From Desulfovibrio sp. (lineage in GTDB: Bacteria > Desulfobacterota > Desulfovibrionia > Desulfovibrionales > Desulfovibrionaceae): a stretch of 53,217 nt of DNA. Location: assembly GCA_014804965.1 (NCBI GenBank), contig JAAUYU010000033.1, forward strand, positions 1 to 53,217, given 5' to 3'. The notes beneath the pieces are model-generated. The model saw nothing but the letters and a program-made list of their open reading frames with translations, had not been told where the DNA came from and searched no databases. Both the position numbers and the translations under genes were made by a program. Below, in pieces: positions 19,201-27,579 of the stretch (the first letter of the stretch is position 1; the number at the start of each line of letters is the position of its first letter).

Positions 19201-19950
19201 GCCGCCCGCACCGAGGCCTCGCCGCTGGAATCCCTGACGGACATCAACCTCGCCGCCGAGGAACGCGCCTGTGCCGACATCCTCAAGCGGCCGCCCAATG
19301 CGGAAGAGTTCATCCTTTACCTGAACCATCCGGCGGATGCGCTCAAGACCATCCAGTTCCGCGCCAAGTACGGCGACCCCAACAACCTGCCGCTGGATGT
19401 CTGGTTCGAGGGCATGAAGGTGGGGCAGGACCTCAACTTCACGGATACGAGCGGCAAGCCCCACCACCTGCTGCTCCTCAGCATCTCGCGGCCCAACGAG
19501 GCGGGCATGGCCATTTGCCGCTATGTGCTCGACTCCGAGTTCATGAGCTGCGAGGTGCAGGTGGCGGAGCCCACCTCCACCAAGGGGCAGGGCGTTCCCA
19601 TGGCCGACCCCAATGACCCTTACGAAGTGGCCTCGCCGAGCAACGGCGACCTCTGGGTCATGTATGTGCATCCGGGGGACGTGGTGAAGGCCGGCGAGGA
19701 ACTCTTCAACGTCTCCATCATGAAGCAGGAGAAGGCGGTGCTGGCCCCGGTGGACGGTATCGTCAAGCGCGTGCTGAAAACCGCGGACTTCAAGGAAAGC
19801 AAGCAGATGGTCTCCGTGCACGAGGGCGAGCTCATTGTGGAGCTCGGGCCGGTGCCGAGATTGTGCCCCAACGAGGCCTGCGGCCAGCCCATCCCGGCGG
19901 AGTCCATGCGTTTCTGCCCGTCCTGCGGCACACGCCTTTCGGCGGACTGA
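16243..19950 (+). CDS. pyc: Pyruvate carboxylase, variant form with C-terminal zinc ribbon
   Basis: This 1235-residue biotin enzyme makes oxaloacetate from pyruvate and bicarbonate with ATP. The biotin carboxylase part (1 to ~480) has KAEGGGGGRG near 169-178 and EVNTRLQVEHGITE near 301-314. The carboxyltransferase barrel has DTTPRD (Asp545), the lysine expected to be carbamylated in LKDMAG (Lys724), and metal ligands in HYH (His752, His754). Their spacing is close to that of classical enzymes, but the barrel is otherwise diverged. The biotin lysine is Lys1161 in IMKQEK, where the family normally has MKM. The last 30 residues form a CxxxxC...CxxC ribbon (Cys1208, 1213, 1225, 1228), absent from textbook enzymes. 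The start at 16243 follows a purine-rich GAGGGAAAGG. A perfect terminator follows at 19963-19991. Confidence 0.93.
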   Translation: MGRKTFADVQEFLKGKVILVANRGIPARRICRSIRERFDAVAAMTATDVDKTAPAAATAQELILLGNEPRAYLDIDAIIDKAKRRGVVGIHPGWGFASEDTRFPQRCKEAGITFIGATAEAMNLLGNKVQARAVARKLGIPVVPGSDGAVDIATARQLIKEIGLPIMLKAEGGGGGRGIFAIHNEAELEDAFFKASSMAQASFGNPRLFVEKFLADVRHIEIQVIADMYGNVFAFDERDCTVQRNHQKLIEITPSPWPGVTPELRERLKDYARRLVRDVGYHSLATVEFLITPDGEPYLIEVNTRLQVEHGITECRYGIDLVEEQIAVAFGAELRYRESELLPTYSAMQVRINCENPQDNFAPNSGLISRYVSPGGPGVRLDSNISAGYEFPANYDSAGSLLIAFSHDWEKTLGIMDRALGEYVIGGIKTTIPFFRKVIKQPEFRRGEINTNFIADHPELMHYTDIAPEGERLARLVAEISAKGYNPYVQLGEYRSITTPALGPFAPVLPPISPSVRRRPSPYPHGDRLATLDYIRDSDYIHFTDTTPRDFTQSNSGNRFRLAEDRLIGPYLDNVGYFSIENGGGAHFHVAMLGNMTYPFTEAREWNQFAPKTFKQLLVRSTNVLGYTPQPRNLMRATGEMICDCYQVVRCFDFLNHVENMRPLAEVVLSRKDVIFEPAISLSWTKGFDIPHYVDVARAMIDMSADIMGVDRKVAVRNIILGLKDMAGVCPPRFMTELVTALRKEWPELVLHYHRHYTDGLFVPAVGAAAKAGAHILDVGLGAAVRSYGQGDVLSTMAYLEDELGLKCHLNKEAIRDANFVCKQIMPYYDRYCAPYFQGIDHDVTLHGMPGGATSSSQEGAMKQGYIHLLPYMLKFLEGSRQIVRYHDVTPGSQITWNTAFLAVTGAWKRGGEEEVRYLLEVLGEVTRTPEAELSPEMRKARLSIYQDCNDAFRNLLLGKFGRLPLGFPADWVYESAFGTDWKAAIAARTEASPLESLTDINLAAEERACADILKRPPNAEEFILYLNHPADALKTIQFRAKYGDPNNLPLDVWFEGMKVGQDLNFTDTSGKPHHLLLLSISRPNEAGMAICRYVLDSEFMSCEVQVAEPTSTKGQGVPMADPNDPYEVASPSNGDLWVMYVHPGDVVKAGEELFNVSIMKQEKAVLAPVDGIVKRVLKTADFKESKQMVSVHEGELIVELGPVPRLCPNEACGQPIPAESMRFCPSCGTRLSAD

Positions 19951-19962
19951 GCCGGTTCCGAA

Positions 19963-19991
19963 ACGCCCACCCCATGAGGGTGGGCGTTTTT
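19963..19991 (+). terminator. Rho-independent terminator after pyc
   Basis: ACGCCCACCC (19963-19972) pairs perfectly with GGGTGGGCGT (19978-19987) around a five-base loop CATGA, and five Ts (19987-19991) follow. It ends the ybeZ-to-pyc transcript just after the pyc stop. Confidence 0.92.
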
Positions 19992-20025
19992 GCGCGGTGC
20001 GGAAAAAGCGGCCCCGGCCGGGTTT

Positions 20026-20055
20026 TTGTGGACAGATTCCGCATCCGCGTATATT
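20026..20055 (+). promoter_or_regulatory. Candidate promoter for the PEP-synthase-like gene
   Basis: TTGTGG (20026-20031), 18 bases, then TATATT (20050-20055). It lies after the pyc terminator and 43 bases before the start codon, which supports independent transcription. The -35 box is weak; TGGACA at 20029 with 15-base spacing is another reading. Confidence 0.5.
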
Positions 20056-20097
20056 CTTGGTTCAATCTCCAGCGCGTTTTCCACCACGGAGGAAGTC

Positions 20098-23000
20098 ATG
20101 GCCAAGACTGCCAAAGCCACGCAATCCAAGTCCAAGAGCCATTCCGGCGATGCGGTCCAAAAAAAGCTCGTCCTCACCGGCGCCGACATCGTTGGGATCG
20201 GCCCGGATGCTGAACTCCTAGTTGGCGGCAAAAACTACAATACCGCGCTCATCAGCGAGATCGACGGCATCCAGGCCCCGCACTTCCGGGCCATTTCGTC
20301 CGTGGCCTTCCACAAGCTGCTCGACGAAACCAAGGTGAACGGCCGCATCGTCCGCTCCGTGGTGGACAAGGAATACGGCCGCATCGACTGGCTTGACCCG
20401 GAAATCAATGGCGACCCGGACTTCCTCCAGAAATTCGTGCGCCAGCTCGGCAAACAGGCCCATGAAGCGGCCAAGGCCTCCGGCGAGGAGGCGCACACCA
20501 AGCTGCGCACCTTCATCAACAATATCGTGGAAGGCTTCGCCACCTCCCCCGAGGGCATCGACCAGCTCCGCAAGCGCTCGGTGCTCGTGCAGGCGGCCAT
20601 CCTTTCGGTGGACCTGCCGCCCGAGGTGGACGAGGCCGTGCGCGGCGCCTACAAGGCCATCTGCGAGGAAAACGGCGACGACATGACGCCCGTGGCCGTG
20701 CGCTCCTCGGCCGCCGGCGAGGATTCGCGCAAGAAAGCCTTCGCGGGTTTGCAGGACACCTACCTCAACATGGTCGGGCCGGACCATGTGGCGGAGGCCT
20801 ACCACTGGGATTGCGCCTCGGCCTATAATCTCCGCTCCATGACCTACCGCCGCGAGGCCATTCTTGACGCCCTCGCCAAGGCCGAGGAAACCGGCGACGA
20901 TTCCATCGCCGAGACCGCCAAGAAAGAGTGGGCCATCGAGAACACCTCCCTTTCCGTCTGCATGATGCAGATGATCAACCCGGTCATTTCCGGCACGGCC
21001 TTTTCCGCAGATACGGCCACGGGCTGCCGCGGCACCAACCGCAAGGACCTCGTCAGCATCGATGCGAGCTACGGCCTCGGCGAGGCCGTGGTGGGCGGCA
21101 AGGTGACGCCCGACAAGCTCTATGTCTTTCAGCGCGATGACGGCAGCGAAGTGGTCATCCGCCAGATGGGCTGCAAGGACATGAAGATCGTCTATGACGA
21201 GAAGGGCGGCACGCGCGAAGTGCCCGTGCCCGAGCTCGAGGCCCTGCGCTGGGCGCTCTCCCTGAGCCAGGCCGAGCGCGTGGCCAAGGGCGTGCGCGCT
21301 GTCAGCCGCGCCTATGGCGGCATGATCATGGATACGGAATTCTGCATCGACGCCAATGACAGGCTCTGGTTCGTGCAGGCCCGCCCGGAGACCCGCTGGA
21401 ATGAGGAGCTGGAGCTGCATCCCACCACCATCTTCATGCGCCGCATGGAGGTTGACCCCAAGGCGGCCGCGCAGGCGGAAATCCTGGTTGAGGGCAACGG
21501 CGCCTCCCGCGGAGCCGGGCAGGGCACGGTGCGCTTCTTGCGCTCCGCCCTGGAGCTCAACAAGGTGAACAAGGGCGATGTGCTCGCCGCCGAGCGCACG
21601 GACCCGGACATGGTGCCGGGGATGCGCGTGGCCTCGGCCATCATGGCGGATGTGGGCGGCGACACGAGCCACGCGGCCATCACCTCGCGCGAGCTCGGTA
21701 TCGCGGCGGTCATCGGTATCCAGCGGGTGGAGGTGCTTCGCGCGCTGGACGGCTCGGACGTCACCGTGGACGGCACGCGCGGTCGCGTCTATCGCGGCCT
21801 TCTGCCCCTGCACCAGATGGGGGGTGAGATGGACATCGCCAAGCTCCCCATCACCAAGACAAAAGTGGGCCTCGTGCTCGCCGATGTGGGGCAGGCGCTC
21901 TTCCTTTCGCGGCTGCGTAACTATCCGCAGTTCGAGGTGGGCCTTTTGCGCGCGGAGTTCATGCTCGGCAATATCGGCATCCACCCGCAGGCGCTGGAGG
22001 CCTTTGACAACGGCGAGCTGGACGTGGTGGTGGAAGCCAAGTCGAAGGAGCTGGAAAACCGCCTTTCCAAGATACTCCGCGAGCAGCTGGCAGCCGGGCT
22101 CATTGTCATCAATTTCAACCTGCGCGAATATGTGGGCGAAATCACAGGCCTTGCCGCCGAGCTCGCCAAGCTGGCGGACTCGGACAAGAACCTGACCTCC
22201 GACGAAGTCCTGCTCCAGCACCGCAAGATGCGCGAGCTCGACCACAAGCTCGACCAGCATATGGAAATGGCCTCGCGCCGCATCGAGGTGCTCAAGACCT
22301 CGGCCAACCTCGCCGACCATGTGCGCATCATCATGGGCTATGACGATGAGCTGGCCCTGCTGTCCTCGACCGACCCCGAAGCGCCCAAGCGCGCCGCGGA
22401 AATCGAGGCCAGTGTGGAGGCGCATGTGGAGCGCGTCAAGGACCTGCCCACCGTCGTCCGCGTGCTTGAGAATATCCGCCACCTGCGCGAGGAGGTGAGC
22501 CTGCGCTCCGGCCTGAAGAAGGAGATGGACGACATCCGCAACCTGCCGGACAAGATCCGCGCCATCATCAAGTCGCGCGGCTTCCGCACCGGCAAGGAGC
22601 ACTATGTCCAGACCCTGGCGCAGAACCTGGCCCTCTTTGCCATGGCCTTTTACGGCAAGCCCATCACCTACCGCACCACGGACTTCAAGAGCAACGAATA
22701 CCGCAACCTTTTGGGCGGCAATCTCTTTGAGCACCAGGAAGCCAACCCCATGCTGGGCTTCCGCGGCGTCTCGCGCAATATCCACGACTGGGAGATCGAG
22801 GCCTTCAAGCTTGCGCGCGGCGTCTATGGCGGGAGCAACCTGCGCATCATGCTGCCCTTTGTGCGCACGCTGGAGGAAGGCCGCTCCATGCGCTGCTACC
22901 TCGACCAGGTGCACAAGCTCAAGAGCGGGCAGGACGGCCTCAAGATTATCCTCATGTCGGAACTGCCGTCCAACGCCATCCTTGCCAAGCAGTTCATCAG

Positions 23001-23667
23001 CGAGTTCGACGGCTTCTCCATCGGCTCCAACGACATGACGCAGATGGTGCTCGCCACGGACCGCGACAATTCGCGCCTGTCGCACATCTATGACGAGGAG
23101 GACCCGGCCGTGGTCTGGGCCATCCTCGTCAGCATCTTCACCGGGCAGAAATACTGCAAGAAGGTGGGCTTCTGCGGGCAGGGCGTTTCCAACAGCGTCA
23201 TTTTGCGCGGGCTCGTGGCCATTGCGGGCATCACGTCGGCCTCGGTGGTGCCGGACACCTATTACCAGACCGTTTTCGACATCAACGCGGTGGAAGAAGA
23301 AAACATCCCCACCTCGCAGCTTGGCCAGTGGCTGACCAGGCAGCACCACAAGCGCCTTTCCGAGCTCATGGAAAATTCGGGCTACGGACATATCCTCAAG
23401 AAGTACACCGAGCCGCAGGACATCCAGGAATGGTACGAAGGCGAGCTCCAGCGCCGCCACGAGCAGCTGCGCGAGCATTTGGACACGCCCAAGGAGGACT
23501 TCTACCGCGCGGAACTGCAAAACTTCCGCGCAACCTTCCACAAGCCCGTCATCTACGCCACCTGGAACTGGGACGATACGGTGCTGGACGCCCTGCACCA
23601 GGCGGGCTTCAAGGACTTTGAGGAGCAGGCCAAGGCCATGGTCAAGGCGCGGGAAATCGAGGCCTGA
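20098..23667 (+). CDS. ppsA: PEP synthase-like pyruvate,water dikinase with large insertion
   Basis: This 1189-residue enzyme interconverts pyruvate and phosphoenolpyruvate with ATP. Order: ATP-grasp/pyruvate-binding part (about 40-440; AVRSSAAGEDS, VDKEYG), the swivelling phosphohistidine domain (GGDTSHAAITSRELGIAAVIG), then the PEP-binding barrel with DFKSNEY, NPMLGFRG, SIGSNDMTQ and the active-site cysteine in FCGQGVSN. E. coli PpsA has 792 residues; much of the excess is a charged, helix-rich insertion at about 640-825 splitting the barrel between the GIHPQAL block and the KPITYRTTDFKSNEY block. A C-terminal extension of some 90 residues is also present. The start at 20098 has GGAGGA five bases upstream; longer frames lack support. 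Next to pyc it forms a pyruvate-node pair. Confidence 0.9.
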   Translation: MAKTAKATQSKSKSHSGDAVQKKLVLTGADIVGIGPDAELLVGGKNYNTALISEIDGIQAPHFRAISSVAFHKLLDETKVNGRIVRSVVDKEYGRIDWLDPEINGDPDFLQKFVRQLGKQAHEAAKASGEEAHTKLRTFINNIVEGFATSPEGIDQLRKRSVLVQAAILSVDLPPEVDEAVRGAYKAICEENGDDMTPVAVRSSAAGEDSRKKAFAGLQDTYLNMVGPDHVAEAYHWDCASAYNLRSMTYRREAILDALAKAEETGDDSIAETAKKEWAIENTSLSVCMMQMINPVISGTAFSADTATGCRGTNRKDLVSIDASYGLGEAVVGGKVTPDKLYVFQRDDGSEVVIRQMGCKDMKIVYDEKGGTREVPVPELEALRWALSLSQAERVAKGVRAVSRAYGGMIMDTEFCIDANDRLWFVQARPETRWNEELELHPTTIFMRRMEVDPKAAAQAEILVEGNGASRGAGQGTVRFLRSALELNKVNKGDVLAAERTDPDMVPGMRVASAIMADVGGDTSHAAITSRELGIAAVIGIQRVEVLRALDGSDVTVDGTRGRVYRGLLPLHQMGGEMDIAKLPITKTKVGLVLADVGQALFLSRLRNYPQFEVGLLRAEFMLGNIGIHPQALEAFDNGELDVVVEAKSKELENRLSKILREQLAAGLIVINFNLREYVGEITGLAAELAKLADSDKNLTSDEVLLQHRKMRELDHKLDQHMEMASRRIEVLKTSANLADHVRIIMGYDDELALLSSTDPEAPKRAAEIEASVEAHVERVKDLPTVVRVLENIRHLREEVSLRSGLKKEMDDIRNLPDKIRAIIKSRGFRTGKEHYVQTLAQNLALFAMAFYGKPITYRTTDFKSNEYRNLLGGNLFEHQEANPMLGFRGVSRNIHDWEIEAFKLARGVYGGSNLRIMLPFVRTLEEGRSMRCYLDQVHKLKSGQDGLKIILMSELPSNAILAKQFISEFDGFSIGSNDMTQMVLATDRDNSRLSHIYDEEDPAVVWAILVSIFTGQKYCKKVGFCGQGVSNSVILRGLVAIAGITSASVVPDTYYQTVFDINAVEEENIPTSQLGQWLTRQHHKRLSELMENSGYGHILKKYTEPQDIQEWYEGELQRRHEQLREHLDTPKEDFYRAELQNFRATFHKPVIYATWNWDDTVLDALHQAGFKDFEEQAKAMVKAREIEA

Positions 23668-23690
23668 GAGCCGATAAATACCTGAACATC

Positions 23691-23718
23691 AAGGCCCCGC
23701 CCGGAAGAGCGGGGCCTT
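23691..23718 (+). terminator. Hairpin after the PEP-synthase-like gene
   Basis: AAGGCCCCGC (23691-23700) pairs perfectly with GCGGGGCCTT (23709-23718) around an eight-base loop. Few Ts follow on the plus strand, so termination may be partial or shared with the next hairpin. Confidence 0.7.
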
Positions 23719-23738
23719 ACGCTGTCATGCGGAAACTG

Positions 23739-23777
23739 AAAGCCCCGGAAACGGACAGATAGCGTTTCCGGGGCTTT
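23739..23777. terminator. Bidirectional terminator between convergent genes
   Basis: The 15-base arm AAAGCCCCGGAAACG (23739-23753) pairs perfectly with CGTTTCCGGGGCTTT (23763-23777) around a nine-base loop. With A and T at the outer ends it can serve both the plus-strand dikinase gene and the minus-strand DUF1992 gene. Confidence 0.85.
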
Positions 23778-23829
23778 CGGGCGTTTGTGCCGCTCAAAAT
23801 GGGGCTTTTGGGCGGCATGATAGCCAGCT

Positions 23830-24237
23830 TCATTTTTCCGGCTTCGCGCCCTTGATGCCACTGTCGAGGAGAGCCAGGAACCTGTCATAATAGGCGTCGT
23901 GTTCCTCCAGGAGGAGGGAGCGGTTGTGTCGCATCCGGGTGCGCAGAATGAGGAAGCGCAGCCGCTCCATCTGGCGCACGCGCTCGCGCTCGTCCTCGCA
24001 ACCCTCCAGCAGGTCGGCGAGCTTCTGGATTTCCTTGCGCTCGGCAAGCTCCGGGGGCAGGCAGTCGGCATTGCGCAGGATGGTATAGGCCATGCGCAAT
24101 TCCGGGGGCACATGGCTCATGTCCTCAAGGTGCAGGGGGCGCCCGGCATCGGGCAGGTCATCAAAATCCCCGCGTTCCTGCGCCTCCTGTATGCGGCGCT
24201 CGGCAATGGCCCCGATGATGGACCACTCGCCGTTCAT
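23830..24237 (-). CDS. DUF1992 (DnaJ-homologue domain) protein
   Basis: This 135-residue protein matches the DUF1992 pattern: IIGAIAERRIQEAQERGDFDDLPDAGRPL, then a helical region rich in glutamate and arginine. Members are small cytoplasmic proteins of unknown function, some annotated as DnaJ homologue subfamily C. No J-domain HPD motif is visible. The ATG overlaps the mutS stop (ATGA, 24234-24237), so it is translationally coupled to mutS. Whether it has any part in mismatch repair is unknown. Confidence 0.88.
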   Translation of the reverse strand: MNGEWSIIGAIAERRIQEAQERGDFDDLPDAGRPLHLEDMSHVPPELRMAYTILRNADCLPPELAERKEIQKLADLLEGCEDERERVRQMERLRFLILRTRMRHNRSLLLEEHDAYYDRFLALLDSGIKGAKPEK

Positions 24238-26963
24238 GCGCTCTCGCCTCCGCCATTGGCCTCATCCTGGCCCCAGCGCTGTTTCCACTCCATGAGCAGC
24301 TTCAGCGCCTCCAAGGGGCTCAATTCCTCGGGGGAGAGCTCGCCAAGCAGCCGCAGCAGGGGGTGGGGCGGGGCAGTCTTGGTGCGGTCATCCTGTGCCT
24401 CGTGGTTGTCGGCGCTCCCGGAAGCGGGGCCAGCCATGTCCACGCCCGGCAGGGTCAGGGACGCGGCCACGAGGTTCTTGCGGCCACTCTCCCGGCTCTT
24501 TTCCAGCGCGCTGAGGATGGCCCGGGCGCGCTGCACCACGGGCACGGGCACGCCGGCAAGCCGCGCCACCTCCACGCCATAGCTGCGGTCAGAGGGGCCG
24601 GGCACGAGCTTATGGAGAAAAAGGATGTCGTTATTGTGCTCCCGGATGGCGATATTCATGGTGAAGACGCCGGGGATGCGCCCTTCGAGCGCCGTGAGCT
24701 CGTGATAATGCGTGGCAAAAAGCGTGCGCAGCTCGCCGCCGCCACGCCCGGCGAGGTCCTCAACCACTGCCCAGGCCAGCGCCATGCCGTCAAAGGTGCT
24801 GGTGCCGCGGCCGATTTCGTCAAGGATGACAAGGCTGCGGCGCGTGGCCTGGCGCAGGATGCGCGCGGTCTCCATCATTTCCACCATGAAGGTGCTCTGG
24901 CCGCGCGCAAGGTCGTCCGAGGCCCCCACCCGCGAGAACAGGCGGTCCACCAGGCCGATGGTGGCCTCCTCGGCCGGGACCAGCGAGCCCATTTGCGCGA
25001 GCAGGCAGATGAGCGCCACCTGCCGGAGGATGGTGGACTTTCCCGCCATGTTAGGCCCGGTGAGCAGGCACAGACGGTGCTGCTTGTCGAGGTGCAGGTC
25101 ATTGGGGACAAAGTTGGCGCTCCCGACCATGGCCTCCACCACGGGATGCCGCCCGCCGCGGATGTCGAGCCCCGTGTCCTCGGTGAGCGTGGGGCGTGTC
25201 CAGCCATTGCGGCGCCCGACTTCGGCAAGGCACTGCCAGTAGTCAAGATGCGCGAGCAGGTCCGCCATATGCACGAGCCGCTCCCGCTGGGCGGCCACAT
25301 GGGCGCGCAGGTCCTGGAATATCTGGTATTCAAGGCTTTTGCGCTTGTCTGCCGCGGAGAGGAGCTCTTCCTCCAGATGCTTGAGCTCTTCGGTGGTGAA
25401 GCGCTCGGCATTGACGAGCGTCTGGCGGCGGATGAAATGCTCCGGCGGAGGGGCCGAGCCGGCCGCCCGTGAAATTTCGTAATAATAGCCGAAAACCCGG
25501 TTGTAACCGAGCTTGAGCCTGTTTATGCCGGTTTTGCGCTGCTCTTCCTCCAGCAGGCGCTGGAGCTTTTGCTCGCCATTTTCCACGAGGTCCAGCAGCG
25601 CGTCGAGCCCCGCATGGAAGCCCTGCCGGAAAAGACCGCCATCGGTGATGACGGCTGGCGGGTCATCCACAAGCGCCGACTGGAGCAGGGCGGCCAGATC
25701 ATCGAGGTCATCCCAGACCTTCAGGAGCTCATAGAGGGGTTCGGGGAGCGTGTCGCCAGTGGCCTCCTTTTCCGTGAGATAGCGCCCCTCCTGCGGGCGG
25801 ATGAGGGCGCAGCGAACCGCGGGGAGCGCCCCCAGGCTTTCGCGCAGGGCAATGAAGTCCTTGGGGGAGCTGCGGTTGAGGCTGATGCGCGTGGAAAGGC
25901 GCTCAAGGTCATAGACCTTGTCCAGAGCCGCGCGCGTGGCGGCCCTGACCTCGTCATTGTCATGGAAATAGGCCACGGCCTCCTGAATGCGGCGAATGGG
26001 CGTAAGCTCCCGCCAGGGATGGTGGAGCATATCCTCCAGAAAGCGGCCGCCCATGGGGGTCATGGTCATGTCGAGGGTGTGGCGCAGTGTGCCCTTGCCC
26101 CTATGCCCGTTGAGGCGGACAAAAATCTCGAGATTGCGCTCGGTTATCTCGTCCACCAGCAGGCGGCGGCCGAGGTTGAGCGGTCGGAAGGGCATGAGAT
26201 GCTCGGGGTCGCGCTTTTGCGTCTGCTCCAGATACGCGAGCAGGCCCCCGCAGGCGCGCATGAGGGTTTCCTTGCCCTCCAGCCCCAGGGCGGCAGCCTC
26301 CTGCACGCCCTGCGCCGTGAGCACCCGCTCCGCAGCGCGCTTCGGCTCGAAATGCTGCACCGGGATGCGCACGAGCCGGATACCCTCCAAAAGGCAGCGC
26401 GGCGGCAGGCTGAGGCCCTCCGGCACGAGGAGCTCCCTGGGCGCGAGCTTCTGCACCCATTGCCAGAGGTCGGCCTCTTTTCTGAACTCCACGCCGGACC
26501 ATTGCCCGGTGGAAACCTCGGCCCAGGCAAAGGCGTAGCGTCCGGCGCTCGCGTTCTCACAGACAGCGCCGAGATAGTTGTGGCTGCGGCCGCCAAGATT
26601 GGCGTCGTCAAGCACCGTTCCCGGGGTGAGGACGCAGGTGACGGCGCGCTTGACGATGCCCTTGGCGTCCCTGGGGTCTTCCACCTGGTCGCAGATGGCG
26701 ACGCTGTAGCCGCGGTCTACCAGTTGCGCCATATAGCTCTGGGCGGCATGCCAGGGCACGCCGCACATGGGGTAGGCGTTGCCGCCATCCTTGCCGCGGC
26801 TCGTGAGGGCGATCTGGAGCTCGCGCGAGGCCGTGGCTGCGTCCTCAAAGAAGAGCTCATAAAAATCGCCCATGCGATACATGAGCAGGGCATCAGGGTA
26901 TTCAGCCTTGATGCCCAGATACTGCTCAAGCATGGGCGTGAGTTTTTGCGGAAGTTCTGGCAT
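24234..26963 (-). CDS. mutS: DNA mismatch repair protein MutS
   Basis: This 909-residue ATPase recognises mispaired and looped-out bases. The mismatch-binding N terminus is intact: YPDALLMYRMGDFYELFFEDA contains the Phe-x-Glu wedge as FYE. The C-terminal ABC ATPase has TGPNMAGKST (Lys642), the signature region, DEIGRGTSTFDG and FATHYHELT. It is somewhat longer than E. coli MutS (853), with a serine/alanine linker near residue 850 before the C-terminal helix. No mutL is nearby. MutS normally restrains slippage at homopolymers, relevant to the C tract at 37-59. A Shine-Dalgarno site is not obvious before the ATG. Confidence 0.98.
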   Translation of the reverse strand: MPELPQKLTPMLEQYLGIKAEYPDALLMYRMGDFYELFFEDAATASRELQIALTSRGKDGGNAYPMCGVPWHAAQSYMAQLVDRGYSVAICDQVEDPRDAKGIVKRAVTCVLTPGTVLDDANLGGRSHNYLGAVCENASAGRYAFAWAEVSTGQWSGVEFRKEADLWQWVQKLAPRELLVPEGLSLPPRCLLEGIRLVRIPVQHFEPKRAAERVLTAQGVQEAAALGLEGKETLMRACGGLLAYLEQTQKRDPEHLMPFRPLNLGRRLLVDEITERNLEIFVRLNGHRGKGTLRHTLDMTMTPMGGRFLEDMLHHPWRELTPIRRIQEAVAYFHDNDEVRAATRAALDKVYDLERLSTRISLNRSSPKDFIALRESLGALPAVRCALIRPQEGRYLTEKEATGDTLPEPLYELLKVWDDLDDLAALLQSALVDDPPAVITDGGLFRQGFHAGLDALLDLVENGEQKLQRLLEEEQRKTGINRLKLGYNRVFGYYYEISRAAGSAPPPEHFIRRQTLVNAERFTTEELKHLEEELLSAADKRKSLEYQIFQDLRAHVAAQRERLVHMADLLAHLDYWQCLAEVGRRNGWTRPTLTEDTGLDIRGGRHPVVEAMVGSANFVPNDLHLDKQHRLCLLTGPNMAGKSTILRQVALICLLAQMGSLVPAEEATIGLVDRLFSRVGASDDLARGQSTFMVEMMETARILRQATRRSLVILDEIGRGTSTFDGMALAWAVVEDLAGRGGGELRTLFATHYHELTALEGRIPGVFTMNIAIREHNNDILFLHKLVPGPSDRSYGVEVARLAGVPVPVVQRARAILSALEKSRESGRKNLVAASLTLPGVDMAGPASGSADNHEAQDDRTKTAPPHPLLRLLGELSPEELSPLEALKLLMEWKQRWGQDEANGGGESA

Positions 26964-27055
26964 GGCCGCAAGCTGCCGGGGATGACGCCCCGTGCTGTGG
27001 GGGACCTGTCCCCGTGGGGCCGGCCACGGGGGCGGCCCGTCACAGGGCAGGAAAA

Positions 27056-27487
27056 CTAGGCGTTGGCGGCGTCGCCGGAATCCTTGGCGGCGGGGGCGTC
27101 AGCCGCGGGAATGGCGGGTGCTGCCGGGGCGGCCTTGTCCTTGCGGTGGAAGAAGGAGGACTTGACGCTTGCGCTCTCGCCCGTGATGTCCTTCTTCAGC
27201 TTGGCGAGTTCCTTTTCCAGAGAGGTGATACGCCAGCGGGACTTGACGAGCTTGGCCGAGGTGTTGCAGCGGTCCCAGAAGAGCAGCGCCAGCGAGAGCA
27301 GGGCGCCCACGAAGAAGGCTGCTATCACCAGGAAATAGAAGGGCAGCGGAATGGACTTCATGGGCGGGATGAAGAAGAGGTTCAGCGACAGCTCAAGCTG
27401 CTGGGAAAGGGCGGTCTGGTTCTGGAAAAAGAACACCAGCGCCAGAAAGATGAGGATGGCGAGCACAAGGGCCTTGAGGTAGCGCAT
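27056..27487 (-). CDS. LapA-domain (DUF1049) inner-membrane protein
   Basis: This 143-residue protein has two membrane helices (about 4-21 and 48-71) separated by a short loop, followed by a predicted coiled coil (SLEKELAKLKKDI) and an alanine/proline-rich tail. This is the lipopolysaccharide assembly protein A (LapA/YciS) domain layout; in E. coli LapA with LapB controls LPS synthesis through FtsH and LpxC. No LapB is adjacent, but FtsH is encoded at 36992-39019. AAGGAG lies seven bases before the ATG. Confidence 0.85.
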   Translation of the reverse strand: MRYLKALVLAILIFLALVFFFQNQTALSQQLELSLNLFFIPPMKSIPLPFYFLVIAAFFVGALLSLALLFWDRCNTSAKLVKSRWRITSLEKELAKLKKDITGESASVKSSFFHRKDKAAPAAPAIPAADAPAAKDSGDAANA

Positions 27488-27579
27488 ACGATTCTCCTTG
27501 CGGCAGGAACTGACTCCGGTTTTTCCGAAGCTCGGCTCCGCGAGGGGCTTGGCCCGCGCGGCTCCCGGCCCCGTCCGTT

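Noticed and set aside
16039-23598. Very long minus-strand frames opposite pyc and the PEP-synthase gene
   Set aside because: The translations are rich in His, Arg, Gly and Ala with no domain, and lie opposite well-recognised genes; they are composition shadows.
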